From contig OZ251244.1 in NCBI GenBank assembly GCA_965240325.2, positions 620,001 through 684,000 of the forward strand: a stretch of 64,000 bases of DNA, read 5' to 3'. Below the pieces are notes generated by a model, which saw only the letters and a list, made by a program, of their open reading frames with translations, ran no database searches and was not told the DNA's origin. A program made the translations under genes and the position numbers. This document shows positions 1 through 10,054 of this stretch, in pieces; position 1 is the stretch's first letter; each line of letters begins with the position of its first letter. This DNA is from Rebecca billardiae RCC1528. Lineage: Eukaryota; Haptophyta.

Positions 1-2647
1 CCACCGGTGGCGGGAAGCTGAGGCCCGCGTGTGGCGGGGGCTCAAAGGGCTGCCAGATCAGCTCCTCCGGTGAGCCTGGGCAGTAGTCTGCGAACGGCCT
101 CAGCATGGCTGCCACCGCCGCCGCGAGCGCCGGGTCGGACCCAGCCGCCTCGAGCTCCTGCGGCCTCAGACGAGCGCCGGGCTTGCCTGACTCTGCGAGC
201 ACTCGGCGGAGCTTGCCGTGTGCGTCGCAGAAGAAGCGAGCGATGCGCATGGCGACGTCCGCCTTGAGCGTCTTGCCTGCCCAGCCCTGCTCAGCGCGCG
301 GCCGAGTCACGCAAGGGTGTGCCCACGGAGGGGGGGGGGGAGGGACCGCGGTGCAGGCGTTACGAGCGGCCTCGCGCGCGCTGCTTGTGCGCGCCCGCGC
401 GCGCCCGCGCTCAGCACTGCCCCGAGTGAGCAGCCAGTGCCGCGCGCACCTGCTCAAACGGCAGCGCCGAGCCCTCAACCTCAGCATCCAGTGGCAGCAG
501 CAGCGTGGGCGCGCTGGCGGGGTAGCATGCCAGTCGGCGCAGCGCCACGGTCATGAGCAGCGGCGACGAGTGCAGCGTGTACGCGGGCGCGCCGGCCGGC
601 GCTAGACGCAGAAACGCCGCGGCCTCCCCACTGTCCTCGCGCCTCAGGTGCGGCAGCCGCAGCCGCGCGCCCGACGGGTTGAGCGGCGATCGGCCGGGCG
701 CGGCGGTCACGTTGCGCGACTGGAAGAACGGGAGCTGCACGAGCCTCACGTAACCGCCGGCGTAACCGCCTGCGTAACCGCCGAGCTGCCCCGCTGCCGG
801 CCCCCGCGCGTCGGGGAGGGCCGGTGCGCCCTCGTGCTCTGGAGCAGATCCCGCGGGTGCCGCCCGCCGCCCCTGCCTGCGCTCGACGACCTCCCAGCCG
901 AGCATGCGCAGCAGCGGCAGCAGCCAGGTCTCAGCCTGCCGCACGGTGGTGCCGGGAGTCGGCTTCGGCACGTGCGCCGCCATCAGGTGCCGCTCGGCGA
1001 AGCCGCACCACGCAGGGATCGAGAGGTTGAAGCCGCGGCGCACGCCCGCCTGCTCCCGGAAGCACGCCTGCGGGCTGGCGCGCTGCGCGAGCAGGCGCAG
1101 ATTGTACCCCTTCAGCCAATCGCCCCAGCCGGGCCCCGGGTCGTATCTCGCCGCGTCGAAAATCGGCCGCTCCCAGCCCTCGCGCTCGTGCCGGCTCGTC
1201 AGCCCCTCGACGCCGAGGTCGTAGAACGTGACGAGGTCGTTGTGCCGCACCGCGCCCCAGCCCTTGCGCGCCATCAGCGGCGGCAGCAGCCGGTCCGTCT
1301 CGAGGATCGAGGCGCCGGTCTTGGCGAACTCCCGGCGCAGGCTCATGAACAGCGTCGCGTTGTACATGACTGCACGCCCGTGCGCGCGGTACGCGCGCGG
1401 CACGCGGCGCGGCGTGAGTGAGGGGAGCGGGCGGCCGTGCGCCACGCGTGCTGCGTCTGCGCGGGCCAGCACGCACGCAGCGCGCACGCCGTGGGCGAGT
1501 CCAACACAGATCGCGCCCGCCCGCCGCGCCACACTGTGCACAGCAGTCGAGCCCGCGCCCAGCACCGCGCGCGCGCGCGGTGCGTGGGCACGCGCCACTC
1601 GCCGCAGCCCGACCGCTCGCCTCCACGCCGGCGCGCACGCACCGATGTGATCCTCCGTCCACGCGGACGCATCGACGAGCCAGGGCTCCCCGGGGCGCAG
1701 GAAGTCCGGGCGGAAGCCCTGGTCTGCATGCCGGCGCTTCCAGTTACCCACATCCACGCCGTGTAGCCAGCAGCCCTCGAGCGAGGTGGCGGACGGGAGG
1801 GTCTCCACGATCAGCTGGGCGCGGCGCAGGGGCGGCGTCGCGCGCGGCGCGGAGCGGTGGGTCGCGTGAGGTGCCCGCTCACCGGCCGACACGCCGCACC
1901 CCTGCGCGCTCGGCTGCGCGGCCCGGACACACAGGCGCACAGGGCACACACCTGGCTCATGAAGAAGAGGGGCCAGTGCGCGGGCCCAGGCTGGTGCCGG
2001 TCGAAGGTCTGCAGCACCACCTGGTCCGTCGACGTGTGCCACGACGTCATCTCGCGCGCCGTGAACCGCTCCGCGCGCGTGCCCAACGGCGACGCGCGCG
2101 CAAGCGCCTCAGAGCGGAACGCTTGCCACATGCGCACGGTCATCTCGGGGAAGGGGACGTGATGCGGGTGCCAGGTGGGTAGCGGCTGGATGTCGCAGTT
2201 GGCCGACTGCACCACCTCCGGCCACGGCCGGCCAGAGTCGCGCAGCACCCGCAGTGCCGCCATGCGCGCCACGTGCTCCGAGCCCAGCGCAGCGAGCTCG
2301 ACGAGGTGCGCGCCACGCGACGTCTCGGGCCGAGCGGCGCGCACGAGCTCGCGCAGCCGCCAGCGCTCGGCGAACTCGGGCTCGAAGACGAAGAACGTCT
2401 CCCAGCGCCGGTCGAGGAAGCGCTCGAACGAGTGGCAGCCCAGCAGGTACTCGCGGTGGCCGACGACGACTGCGATGGGCAGGCCCGCGCCCATCGGCCG
2501 CGCCGGTACGTTGGAGGTGATGGCGGCCACGCGCACGCCGGACGGCAGGTCGGGCACGGGGCGATCGTGGGGTAGCGAGAAGGCGAGCGCCGGCAGGAGT
2601 GCAGCCAGTGCGGGCGCGCGCCGCGCACGGCGGCGGTGCCCATCCAT
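1..2647 (-). CDS. Secreted or lumenal protein of unknown function, four exons, 3' end outside window
   Basis: I do not recognise the family. Protein continuity and GT-AG borders give exons 2647-1952, 1814-1643, 1369-450 and 286 to below 1; the introns are 137, 273 and 163 nt. The start chosen at 2647 is followed by basic residues and a hydrophobic Ala/Leu stretch, which looks like a signal peptide or anchor. An in-frame ATG at 2674 is the alternative. Joining exons 2 and 3 restores a smooth reading, HIVMYNATLFMSLRREF, and joining exons 3 and 4 gives LPFEQGWAGKTLKADV; both support the splices. The exon 3 region has two NxS/T sites and a short GGYA/GGYV repeat. Aromatic-rich, Asp/His-containing stretches and the signal sequence would fit a Golgi glycan-modifying enzyme, but this is a guess. 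The last exon runs off the window. Confidence 0.7.
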
Positions 2648-2709
2648 GCTGGGTCCTGGCCCAGACGGCAGCAACGATCTCCACTCTCCAGATCGCCTCC
2701 CGGATTGTT

Positions 2710-2889
2710 CTTATTCTTAGTAAACTGTATGATGTACAGTTTACTAAGAATAAGAGACGCACACAGCTCAGGCAGGCAAGATTACTGTTTTGTGTGCGTC
2801 TCTTATTCTTAGTAAACTGTGCGATGGCGGGCGTCAATCTCGCCTGCCTGAGCTGTGTGCGTCTCTTATTCTTATAGTGAACTGTACCG
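2710..2889. repeat. Cluster of four copies or fragments of dispersed repeat R
   Basis: Four pieces of the same element lie side by side between two minus-strand genes: a 3' fragment at 2710-2728 (+), a nearly full copy at 2735-2783 (-), a partial copy at 2791-2820 (+) and a full copy at 2827-2889 (+). The full copy begins GCGGGCGTCAATCTCGCC and ends with TTAGTAAACTGTA or a close variant. Further copies occur at 6558, 11650, 20438, 34993, 40350, 40449 and 62505. No transposase or tRNA-like promoter is visible. It could be a very short non-autonomous mobile element or a conserved intergenic sequence. Confidence 0.85.
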
Positions 2890-3038
2890 CAAATCTGATC
2901 ATGAATGCAAGTGGTCCGACGCTGGCGAGCGCGCAATCGCCGCCATTCGCGTTGTGGGTTGTACCAGACAGCGGCCAAACGGTGGGACGATACCATAGTC
3001 CATACTTCGCGGAGTCCTATACTCAGAATCATCGCGCG

Positions 3039-4799
3039 TCAAAATCCGTCCATCGGAGTCACGCACGGCCGCTTGGACGCGCGCTCGTCCGCAAAATCGA
3101 CGGCCAGCGCCTCCATCAACTCCAACGCCTCCGCGGGGTCGTCGCGCTTGAAAGCGGCCCAGCGCTCCTGCTGCACGACCGCCTTGATCTGCTCCTTCGC
3201 CAGCGCGCGCACGCCCTCCACCAGCCGAGCGCACGGTCCGCCCGCCGCCTTGGCGTGCCGCAGCATGTCGAGGCAGTTGTCCACGTCCAGAGCAGCCAGC
3301 AGCGCGTCCTCGCACCGACGCGCCACGCCCGCCAGCACGTTGGCCTCAGATGCGGCAGGCACATCAGCCGAGCTCGCAGCTGCTGGCGGCGTTGGCGGCT
3401 GCAGCTTGTTCGTCAGCCGCAGCAGCTCGAGCAGCAACGACGGCTCGGCCGGCAGCGGCGCCTCGCCCACCGAGTGCAGCTGGCGCAGCAGCGCCTCGTG
3501 AGCCGCCGAGGAGAAGGCGGGGTCGGCCCGGACCTCGCGCTGGCCGCCCTCCGCCAGCCCGCCGCCCAGCTGCGCCTCGTAGTACTCGGAGTGCCGCGCG
3601 AGCAGCAGCCGGCTCGCACCCAGCTCGGTGCCGTCCGCGCACTGCAGCACCACGTCGTGCTGCCGCGTGGGCTCGCCCACCGCATCGGCCAGTGAGCACA
3701 GCTTGGCATCCAGCCGCGAATGCGCACTGCGCAGCTCGGCCTCGCTGTCAGCGAGCTCTGCGTGCGACGTGCGTGCTGAGGCGAGCACACGGCGGCGCAC
3801 GTCGTCGTTGGCGTGGAGCAGCAGGGTTTCGAGCACATCTTGCGCGGGGAAGCGTGCGAAGCGTGCTGACTTCTTATTCTCGGGAGCGGGCGGAATGCGC
3901 ATCAGCGCGTCGACAAGGCCAGGCGTGCGCGCAACGGCTGCTCGATGATAATCGCTATGGAGGATGGTCTGCAGCACTGCACCAGCGTAGTACAACGTGC
4001 CGGGCCGCGTCTCCTGGCCAGAGCTCTCCCACGTGGCCAGCAAAAGCTGCACCACACGCTCGCAGAAGCCCGCAACCAGCAAGGCCTTGGGGCGAGTGTG
4101 ACGAATCTCGACAGCGACCGTGTGAATGGCCAGTGCTGCCCCATGCTGCACGCGCGCGTTGGCAGACCCCAGCAGCGGCACGAGCAGTGGGATGGCTTCG
4201 TGCAGGGCGCGGCCGTTCCGCAGAGGCTCCATGGCGGCGAAGAGGCCGATGGCGTGCGCTGCATCGCATTGCGCCATCTCGTCTGCAGAGCGCAGCAGCG
4301 GGATGAGCGGCGCCATGGTGACGCCCGCCGCAGCGATCTCCTCCACCTGCAGGTGGGCTCCGGCGGCCCAGCTGAGCTGATATGCTGCCCGGGCTCGCAC
4401 GCAATCCTCGGCCGAGCCCAGCAGCGATACCAGCGCCCGGATGAGGCCAGAGTCGTAGAGCGCATCGGACACATAACCAATCGGGTCCCGCTTGTGCAGA
4501 AAGAAGATGGCCGTCATGGCAGCCAGCTGCACCTCGGCGGTGTGCTCAGGCGCGAGGAGCTGAAGCAGCGCGGGCAAAGCCTGCGATTGGCCAAACGCCT
4601 CCACGACCACACCTCCATCGTCCTCATCGATGCAGAACGGGACGAGTGCCGCGATCCTCGCCTCGTTGTCCGGAGGCTGAGCGCGCAGCGCGGTGAGGAG
4701 GGTCTCCAGCGCCTCGGGCTTGAGCTCGGCGTGACGAACAAGCTTCGACGCGCGCGAGTGGGCCTCTGTGAGCAGGGTCACCGCCGCGCTGGGATGCAT
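3039..4799 (-). CDS. ARM-repeat and BTB domain protein
   Basis: A single uninterrupted frame encodes 586 aa from the ATG at 4799. The N-terminal two thirds (roughly residues 15-300) are helical Leu/Ala-rich repeats with armadillo-type phrases such as ALPALLQLLAPEHT, LIRALVSLLGSAEDCV and AIPLLVPLLGSANARV. A BTB/POZ-like domain follows (about residues 375-460, starting HDVVLQCADGTELGASRLLL), then a helical BACK-like tail ending in a basic patch. ARM-BTB proteins of plants and algae act as Cullin-3 adaptors or as nuclear partners of transcription factors; either role is an inference here. In-frame ATGs at 4901 and 5051 would extend the protein into the duplicated inverted-repeat arm with low-complexity Pro/Ala sequence. 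I therefore prefer 4799, where the repeat domain begins. The 3' end lies beside the R cluster. Confidence 0.8.
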   Translation of the reverse strand: MHPSAAVTLLTEAHSRASKLVRHAELKPEALETLLTALRAQPPDNEARIAALVPFCIDEDDGGVVVEAFGQSQALPALLQLLAPEHTAEVQLAAMTAIFFLHKRDPIGYVSDALYDSGLIRALVSLLGSAEDCVRARAAYQLSWAAGAHLQVEEIAAAGVTMAPLIPLLRSADEMAQCDAAHAIGLFAAMEPLRNGRALHEAIPLLVPLLGSANARVQHGAALAIHTVAVEIRHTRPKALLVAGFCERVVQLLLATWESSGQETRPGTLYYAGAVLQTILHSDYHRAAVARTPGLVDALMRIPPAPENKKSARFARFPAQDVLETLLLHANDDVRRRVLASARTSHAELADSEAELRSAHSRLDAKLCSLADAVGEPTRQHDVVLQCADGTELGASRLLLARHSEYYEAQLGGGLAEGGQREVRADPAFSSAAHEALLRQLHSVGEAPLPAEPSLLLELLRLTNKLQPPTPPAAASSADVPAASEANVLAGVARRCEDALLAALDVDNCLDMLRHAKAAGGPCARLVEGVRALAKEQIKAVVQQERWAAFKRDDPAEALELMEALAVDFADERASKRPCVTPMDGF

Positions 4800-4842
4800 C
4801 GAGCTGAGCGTGCGGCCGAGGACGGCGGGCGTACTGATGAGG

Positions 4843-5924
4843 CAAGGGAGGTCCGGGCCGGGAGCTCCCGGCTGCCCAGCGAGCGGCCAGCGCGACGTCA
4901 TCACTGCAAAGTTTTCCCTGATGAGCGCCGGGCGGCGGCACAACGGCGAGGGCGAGTACTCCGCTGGCGGGGCGCGCACGGGGCACAGCGCTGCGGGCGC
5001 GGATGTGCCCGCAGAGCCGGCGCGCGCGGACGGGCTGTTGCGGGAGAGCACTCGGCGCCCTCCTGCGCCGCGCGTCTTGCGCCACGCCTCTTTCGCCTCG
5101 GCTCAGGGCAGCGCGCACATGCGCGCCGCGTCAAGGCCAGCCTTGCCTGCGCCGCAGCCGACCGCGCGCGCGCCGTGCGCGGCGTGGTCGGGAAGGAACG
5201 GGCGCTGCCGCGGGGCGAGGTGGCGACACCATGCGCGCACGCCATGCCGCCCCGTGATGCCGCGAAAGGGCACGGCAATAGATCTGCACAGCTGTTGACG
5301 AGTGCTGATCACTTGCCGTGCCAAGCCACGGACCTGAGCTCGAAGAAGATGATGAAAGAGCATCGGCGCGAGGAAAGCGTCGCATCCAACACCTCTACTT
5401 GACCACACGGTGATGAATATCCATGTAAGAGTAGCCCGCGCGCCCGTCTGGCACTGTTCTGCGTCTCAATGATCGTCCCGACAAGGGTCTACCACATGCA
5501 AACGGACCGACGACACGCTCGTCAAGGCGTGGCGGGGCGGCATGGCGTGCGCGCATGGTGTCGCCAGGCAGCAGCGCTCGTTCCTTCCCGACCACGCCGC
5601 GCACGGCGCGCGCGCGGTCGGCTGCGGCGCAGGCAAGGCTGGCCTTGACGCGGCGCGCATGTGCGCGCTGCCCTGAGCCGAGGCGAAAGAGGCGTGGCGC
5701 AAGACGCGCGGCGCAGGAGGGCGCCGAGTGCTCTCCCGCAACAGCCCGTCCGCGCGCGCCGGCTCTGCGGGCACATCCGCGCCCGCAGCGCTGTGCCCCG
5801 TGCGCGCCCCGCCAGCGGAGTACTCGCCCTCGCCGCTGCCGCCGCCCGGCGCTCAGGGAAAACTTTGCAGTGACGTCGCGCTGGCCGCTCGCTGGTCAGG
5901 AGCTCCCGGCCCGGACCTCCCTTG
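4843..5924. repeat. Inverted repeat, 0.4-kb arms around a 278-bp spacer
   Basis: The arm at 4843-5254 is repeated as its reverse complement at 5533-5924, with a few small indels; for example, the right arm lacks a codon-sized piece near 5855 and 5873. The left arm covers the presumed promoter, 5' leader and possible N-terminal extension of the ARM-BTB gene. The right arm is an inverted copy pointing the other way, so the same upstream sequence reads outward on the + strand toward 6078. There it leads into an open but unrecognised 116-codon frame. The duplicated copy therefore looks like a promoter and 5' end without its gene body. Confidence 0.9.
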
Positions 5925-7234
5925 GATGAGGTCGCCTTCTCTCCGGCTCGCGGGCGGCGTCGCCCCGGCGCTGGCGAGCGGCGAGCCGGCGACGCTGATG
6001 AAGAAACAGAGTGCCCTTCCGCTTGGTCTCAGCCCGCTCTACAGTCGGGATGTGCTGGTGAAGTGGTCAGTAGCTTGATGAAGAATGTACACGCGGAGCG
6101 GCCGCCATGCACTACAATACTGCATGTACCGTACTTGTACTAATTCTATGATTTAAAGACACAGGCACGAGGGCGCAGCTCTCCTGATTCGTCTGTATAG
6201 TGGTACTGGTCGAAGCTTGCAGCAGTGGCAGTGGTGTGAGCACGTTGATGTTGGTCGCCATGGTGGATGTCGTTGTTGTCGTCGTCAACGTCGTCAGGCC
6301 CACCAGGAAGACAGGAAGTGCATGGGTACCAAATCAAAGGCGAGTGAGCATGTTGGCGTCGGCAAGGCCGTCCCCTACTTGGTCAGCAGCTGGTGGATGA
6401 TGTCGTCGCCTACTTGGTCAGTGGCTGGTCATGGTGGACGATGGTGTAGCCTGTTCTTGGTCAGCAGACAGCAGCTGGTCCGGATGATGTTGTGGCCGAA
6501 GTTAGTAGTAGTCGGACTCGCCGTCGGGGACTGGTTCCGGTACTTGTGGGGGACTGTGATCTCGCCTGCCTGAGCTGTGTGCGTCTCTTATTCTTAGTAA
6601 ACTGTACCGGGCAACGGGCTCCTGTCCCAAGCCACAGACTGATGACAGAGCCTGCCAGGAAACGGCAACGCAGAGACGAGTACGGAGTAGCCCGTACCAC
6701 GCCGCCGACCGAGTGGCGGCCGTCATCACCGCGCGTTGCAGCTGCTTCGTGCGGCAACCAATCGATCATGATGCCATTTATTAACGTATGTCAGTGATGT
6801 CCGGTTAAATAGTGTTAGACAGAAACATATAATTAATGCGTGTTGAGTCTGTGTGCAGTGTGCCCAGATTGTGAGTTCTGCCCTGTTGCATGACTGTTCT
6901 GTGAGTGTGACTGTGTTCATTCAGTGACGCCACCGGCACCGGGCGTCGACCGCGTGACGACGCCCGATTATATTATTGCGTCGTGTACTATAATATAATA
7001 TTATAAAATATAAATCAGTATTCAGTAGTGCGCGGGCGGTAGTGATGCGCAACTATAACGCCACGGTAGCTAGGCCCGCAGGGCCGAGCAGGCGGCCCGG
7101 CCCGAGCGCGGATAACGTGATGGGCCCCAGGGCCAGGTGCATGGTCTCGGGTCGGCACGGTGCCCTCCCAGAGTCAGATCGAGTGGCGGCCTGCCCGAGT
7201 GTTCTGCTGCTCAGCCGCCCTCGGTAGACAGTCG
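5925..7234. other. Intergenic stretch without a supported gene
   Basis: No frame here shows recognisable protein character. The stretch holds one R copy at 6558-6608, repeated TGGTCAGCAGCTGGT-like phrases between 6370 and 6480, and an AT-rich block at about 6965-7015 just downstream of the stop of the minus-strand glycosyltransferase. The AT block could hold that gene's 3' end or polyadenylation region. Confidence 0.6.
6558..6608 (+). repeat. Dispersed repeat R, nearly full copy
   Basis: This copy starts ATCTCGCCTGCCTGAGCTGT and ends in the common TTAGTAAACTGTACC tail. It matches the copies at 2827 and 34993 almost base for base after the first dozen positions. It lies between genes, in the same orientation as most other copies. 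Confidence 0.85.
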
Positions 7235-8374
7235 TCAGCCGGGCGCATTCAGATGGCAATGCCAGTTGCCCTTCAACCACCACCAGTCCGGCGATGACTG
7301 AGCCGGAAGAGTTCCATTGGCCGATGGCGATTGCCTGGCCGCCGGGGTGTTCGTCCCGCTCCGAGCACTGTCACTGCGCGAGTCGCTCAACCAGGCGGCG
7401 GGGGCGGCAGCAGCAGGATCTGGCGCCGCGGCCGGCGCGATGAGTGACGTCGGCCGGAGGTCGGGGTCGTCGGACTCGCCACCCGTCGCCACAGCTCGGG
7501 CCGTGCTGCCGTTCGACTCGAGCGGCGGCGGCCGCTGGACGCCCTCGAGCAGGACCGCGCCCATCAGCTGCAGGTGCTCCTTCGAGAGTCCGTACGCAAG
7601 ATGGAGCCGACCGGTGCGCGTGACGTGGACGAGCTCGGGCCAGGGCCCGCCGCTCTCGATGCGCCTGGGTCGGGGGAAGATGAGGTACTCGCGGCGCAGC
7701 TCGCCCACGCGGCAGTGGCTCTTGTTCGAGCCCAGCTTCGAGACCCGCTTCAGCGCCACCTGATCGCGCGAGCCCCACTTGGTGTATGCGTGCTTGTCTC
7801 CAAGGAGCCGCAGCCGCCAGGCGTCCAGGCACGCCTCGGAGAGGTTGCGCCGGAGCAGGATGGCGCCGGTGTGCCACGGCTCCTTGGAGAACTGCCGGAC
7901 CATGAGCAGGTGCGGCTTCTCGCCCGGCTGCCCCTCCGCTGGCTGCCAGTCCAACCGGCGTCGCTCCTCGAGCAGCGGGTGCAATGGCGCGCCCACAAGG
8001 ATGTCGAGGTCGAGGTAGAGCACGTGGCGCACGCGCGGCGGGAGCAGCTCGAGGAGCCGCATCTTGTGCGTCTTGTAGTGCACGACGCGGTGCAGCGTGG
8101 GCGCCGAGGTCGACCGGTTCAGAGCCGTGATGACCACCGTGCCGTTTGGCGCGCACGCGGGCTGATCTGTCACGACAAAGATCTCGCCGCGCCAGCCGCC
8201 GGTCCGGCGCGCGCTGTCCACGGCGTACGCGAAGATGGACTCGCGCGCCGCCTTGCCCATGGCGATGTACGCCAGAGCGACGCCGTCCGGGGTGGCTCGG
8301 TCGAGCGCCGGTGAGGCCGCGGCGGACGCCAACGCGAGGAGTCTCGCGGCCGGCGCCACCATGTCGTGGATCAC
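7235..8374 (-). CDS. GT-A fold glycosyltransferase-like protein, paralogue 1
   Basis: A single frame encodes 379 aa (375 aa if the ATG at 8362 is used). The N-terminus has a short hydrophobic Ala/Leu segment ending in ASPA that fits a signal peptide or Golgi anchor. The catalytic region shows a beta-strand plus DxD motif typical of GT-A nucleotide-sugar transferases, HVLYLDLDILVGAPL (about residues 118-132), preceded by IFVVTDQPACAPNGTVV and followed by WHTGAILLRR. The C-terminal third is Ser/Pro/Ala-rich and ends with a conserved NWHCH. Two paralogues at 11935 and 19286 share this order and ending. The DxD context resembles GT8-like enzymes; donor and acceptor sugars cannot be deduced. The gene is transcribed divergently from the alpha/beta hydrolase 83 bp away. 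Confidence 0.8.
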   Translation of the reverse strand: MIHDMVAPAARLLALASAAASPALDRATPDGVALAYIAMGKAARESIFAYAVDSARRTGGWRGEIFVVTDQPACAPNGTVVITALNRSTSAPTLHRVVHYKTHKMRLLELLPPRVRHVLYLDLDILVGAPLHPLLEERRRLDWQPAEGQPGEKPHLLMVRQFSKEPWHTGAILLRRNLSEACLDAWRLRLLGDKHAYTKWGSRDQVALKRVSKLGSNKSHCRVGELRREYLIFPRPRRIESGGPWPELVHVTRTGRLHLAYGLSKEHLQLMGAVLLEGVQRPPPLESNGSTARAVATGGESDDPDLRPTSLIAPAAAPDPAAAAPAAWLSDSRSDSARSGTNTPAARQSPSANGTLPAQSSPDWWWLKGNWHCHLNAPG

Positions 8375-8457
8375 CGCAAACCAATTTCATTCCGGCCGGG
8401 GCCGCGAGCGACCGGACGACGCCCCTGGCCCCATCGCCACGTGACGAGGAGGGCACG
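8375..8457. promoter_or_regulatory. Short divergent intergenic region, probable bidirectional promoter
   Basis: Only 83 bp separate the ATG of the minus-strand glycosyltransferase from the ATG of the plus-strand alpha/beta hydrolase. Both 5' leaders and any core promoter must fit here or extend into the neighbouring coding region. No TATA box is visible; the sequence is GC-rich apart from one AACCAATTTC stretch at about 8380, which contains a CCAAT box. Confidence 0.5.
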
Positions 8458-9756
8458 ATGGAGTCGCCTGCCGCACCGGCCGCGGTGGCGGCCGCGGCGA
8501 CGGCCACGGCGGCGGCCTTAGCGCTGCGGCAGTACATGCGCGCGCTGCGCGCGCCGCGCGTGCTCCACGCGAACACGCGCCAGTCGAACCGTCTTCTTCT
8601 CGAGCTGCTCGAGCTGCTGCGCGAACACTGGCCGCACGCGCTCTGGGAGATGAGCGGCGAGATCTCGTCTGCGGCGATGCTCTTCCGGCTGCCGCCGATC
8701 AGGCACGGCGCGCGCGAGTCGGAGCTCGTCGGACTCCCCGACGGCGGCACTGTACGCCTCGACTGGGAGTATCCTCGCGAGGGGCACGCGGAGGCGCGCG
8801 GCATCGTGCTTCTCCTCCCCGGGTTGAATAATTCGTCCGCGTCGGCGTACATCCAGCACGCGATGGGCCACCTGTGCCGCGAGGGGTTCTCGGCGGTGTG
8901 CCTCGACTACAGAGGCGTGGGCGGCCTCCCGCTCACCTCGCCGCGCTTCGGCTGCGCCGACTCGTGGCGCGACCTCCCGACCGTGTGCGATGCGATCAGA
9001 CGGTTTGGCGGCCCGCATGCGCCGATCCTCGCGATCGGCTTCAGCATGGGCGGCTCGGTGCTCGCCAAGTACCTCTCGGCGAGCGGGAGCGCGTCGCAGA
9101 TCCGCGCGGGGGTCACCGTCTCCTCCCCCTTCGCGCTCACCGAGACCATGCGCTCGCTCGAGGCGGACGTGCACGCGCGCATGTTCAACCTGGGCCTGAC
9201 GCTGGTCGCGAAGCTCACCTTTGTCGGTCACACGGACTCCCGGCCACACCTGCACGGCATCGACTGGCGGGCGCTCGCGACGTGCACGACGCTGCGCGGG
9301 CTGGAGGAGGCGACGATCTGCCGGCTGCACGGCTACCCCACCGCCGAGGACTACTACGAGGCCAACCGGCCCGACTTCGGCGCCGTGCGCACGCCACTGC
9401 TGTGCCTGCACGCTGAGGACGACCCGGTGATCCGAGTGAAGGACCTGCCGCTCGGCGCGATGCGCGCCAACCCGCGCGTGATCGTCGCGATCACGCGGCA
9501 CGGGGGGCACCTGGGCTGGACGGGCGGGCCGCTCAGCGGCCCGTGGGCGCCCACCTGGTCGGATGTCGTGTGCGCCAAATTCCTCTCGCAGTTCGCCGCG
9601 GGCGGCGGTGGTGGCGGAGCGCAGGTGGGCGGGCGCGCGGTGCGCGAGGCGGCATCAGCGGCGGCGGCCGCAGCAGACAGCGGCGTGGCGTCGGTGGCAG
9701 CGGCGCCGCGAGGGGCGGCGATGCGACGACCGCCAGCCCCTCAGCCCCGCTTGTGA
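8458..9756 (+). CDS. Alpha/beta hydrolase of the ABHD1/2/3 (YheT-like) family
   Basis: The frame encodes 432 aa from the ATG at 8458; the frame stays open upstream but has no better start. An Ala-rich N-terminal hydrophobic segment suits a membrane anchor, as in ABHD1/2/3. The hydrolase core shows the oxyanion strand IVLLLPGLNN, the CLDYRGVGG turn, the nucleophile elbow GFSMGGS (Ser about residue 196), an acid in HAEDDPV (Asp about 321) and the histidine in HGGHLGW (about 350), so the catalytic triad is complete. Family members act on lipid esters, including phospholipid or ethyl ester hydrolysis and acyl transfer. The substrate here is unknown. The last 70 residues are Gly/Ala-rich and probably disordered. 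Confidence 0.88.
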   Translation: MESPAAPAAVAAAATATAAALALRQYMRALRAPRVLHANTRQSNRLLLELLELLREHWPHALWEMSGEISSAAMLFRLPPIRHGARESELVGLPDGGTVRLDWEYPREGHAEARGIVLLLPGLNNSSASAYIQHAMGHLCREGFSAVCLDYRGVGGLPLTSPRFGCADSWRDLPTVCDAIRRFGGPHAPILAIGFSMGGSVLAKYLSASGSASQIRAGVTVSSPFALTETMRSLEADVHARMFNLGLTLVAKLTFVGHTDSRPHLHGIDWRALATCTTLRGLEEATICRLHGYPTAEDYYEANRPDFGAVRTPLLCLHAEDDPVIRVKDLPLGAMRANPRVIVAITRHGGHLGWTGGPLSGPWAPTWSDVVCAKFLSQFAAGGGGGGAQVGGRAVREAASAAAAAADSGVASVAAAPRGAAMRRPPAPQPRL

Positions 9757-10054
9757 GCGCGCCTCGCTCGCGGGAGCCATGCGGCCTCGTGGGCGCCGAC
9801 TCGAAATGCTACTCACATAGCCTGATGCTTGCTTCATCATGCTTTTTGTCGCCACATCAGTGCCGTGCTGCTGAGACGACGTAAATCGATCGTACCGCCC
9901 ATAGTACACCAAAGGAATGATGAAAGGGTATCACCAAGTATCACGATGACAAACTGTCAAATTGGGGATGGTCCGCCAAAGGAATCGCGACCGACGACGA
10001 CCGGTGCCGCACTGCCGCTGCGGTCAAGTGCCCAACCTCGCGCCACACCTCACA

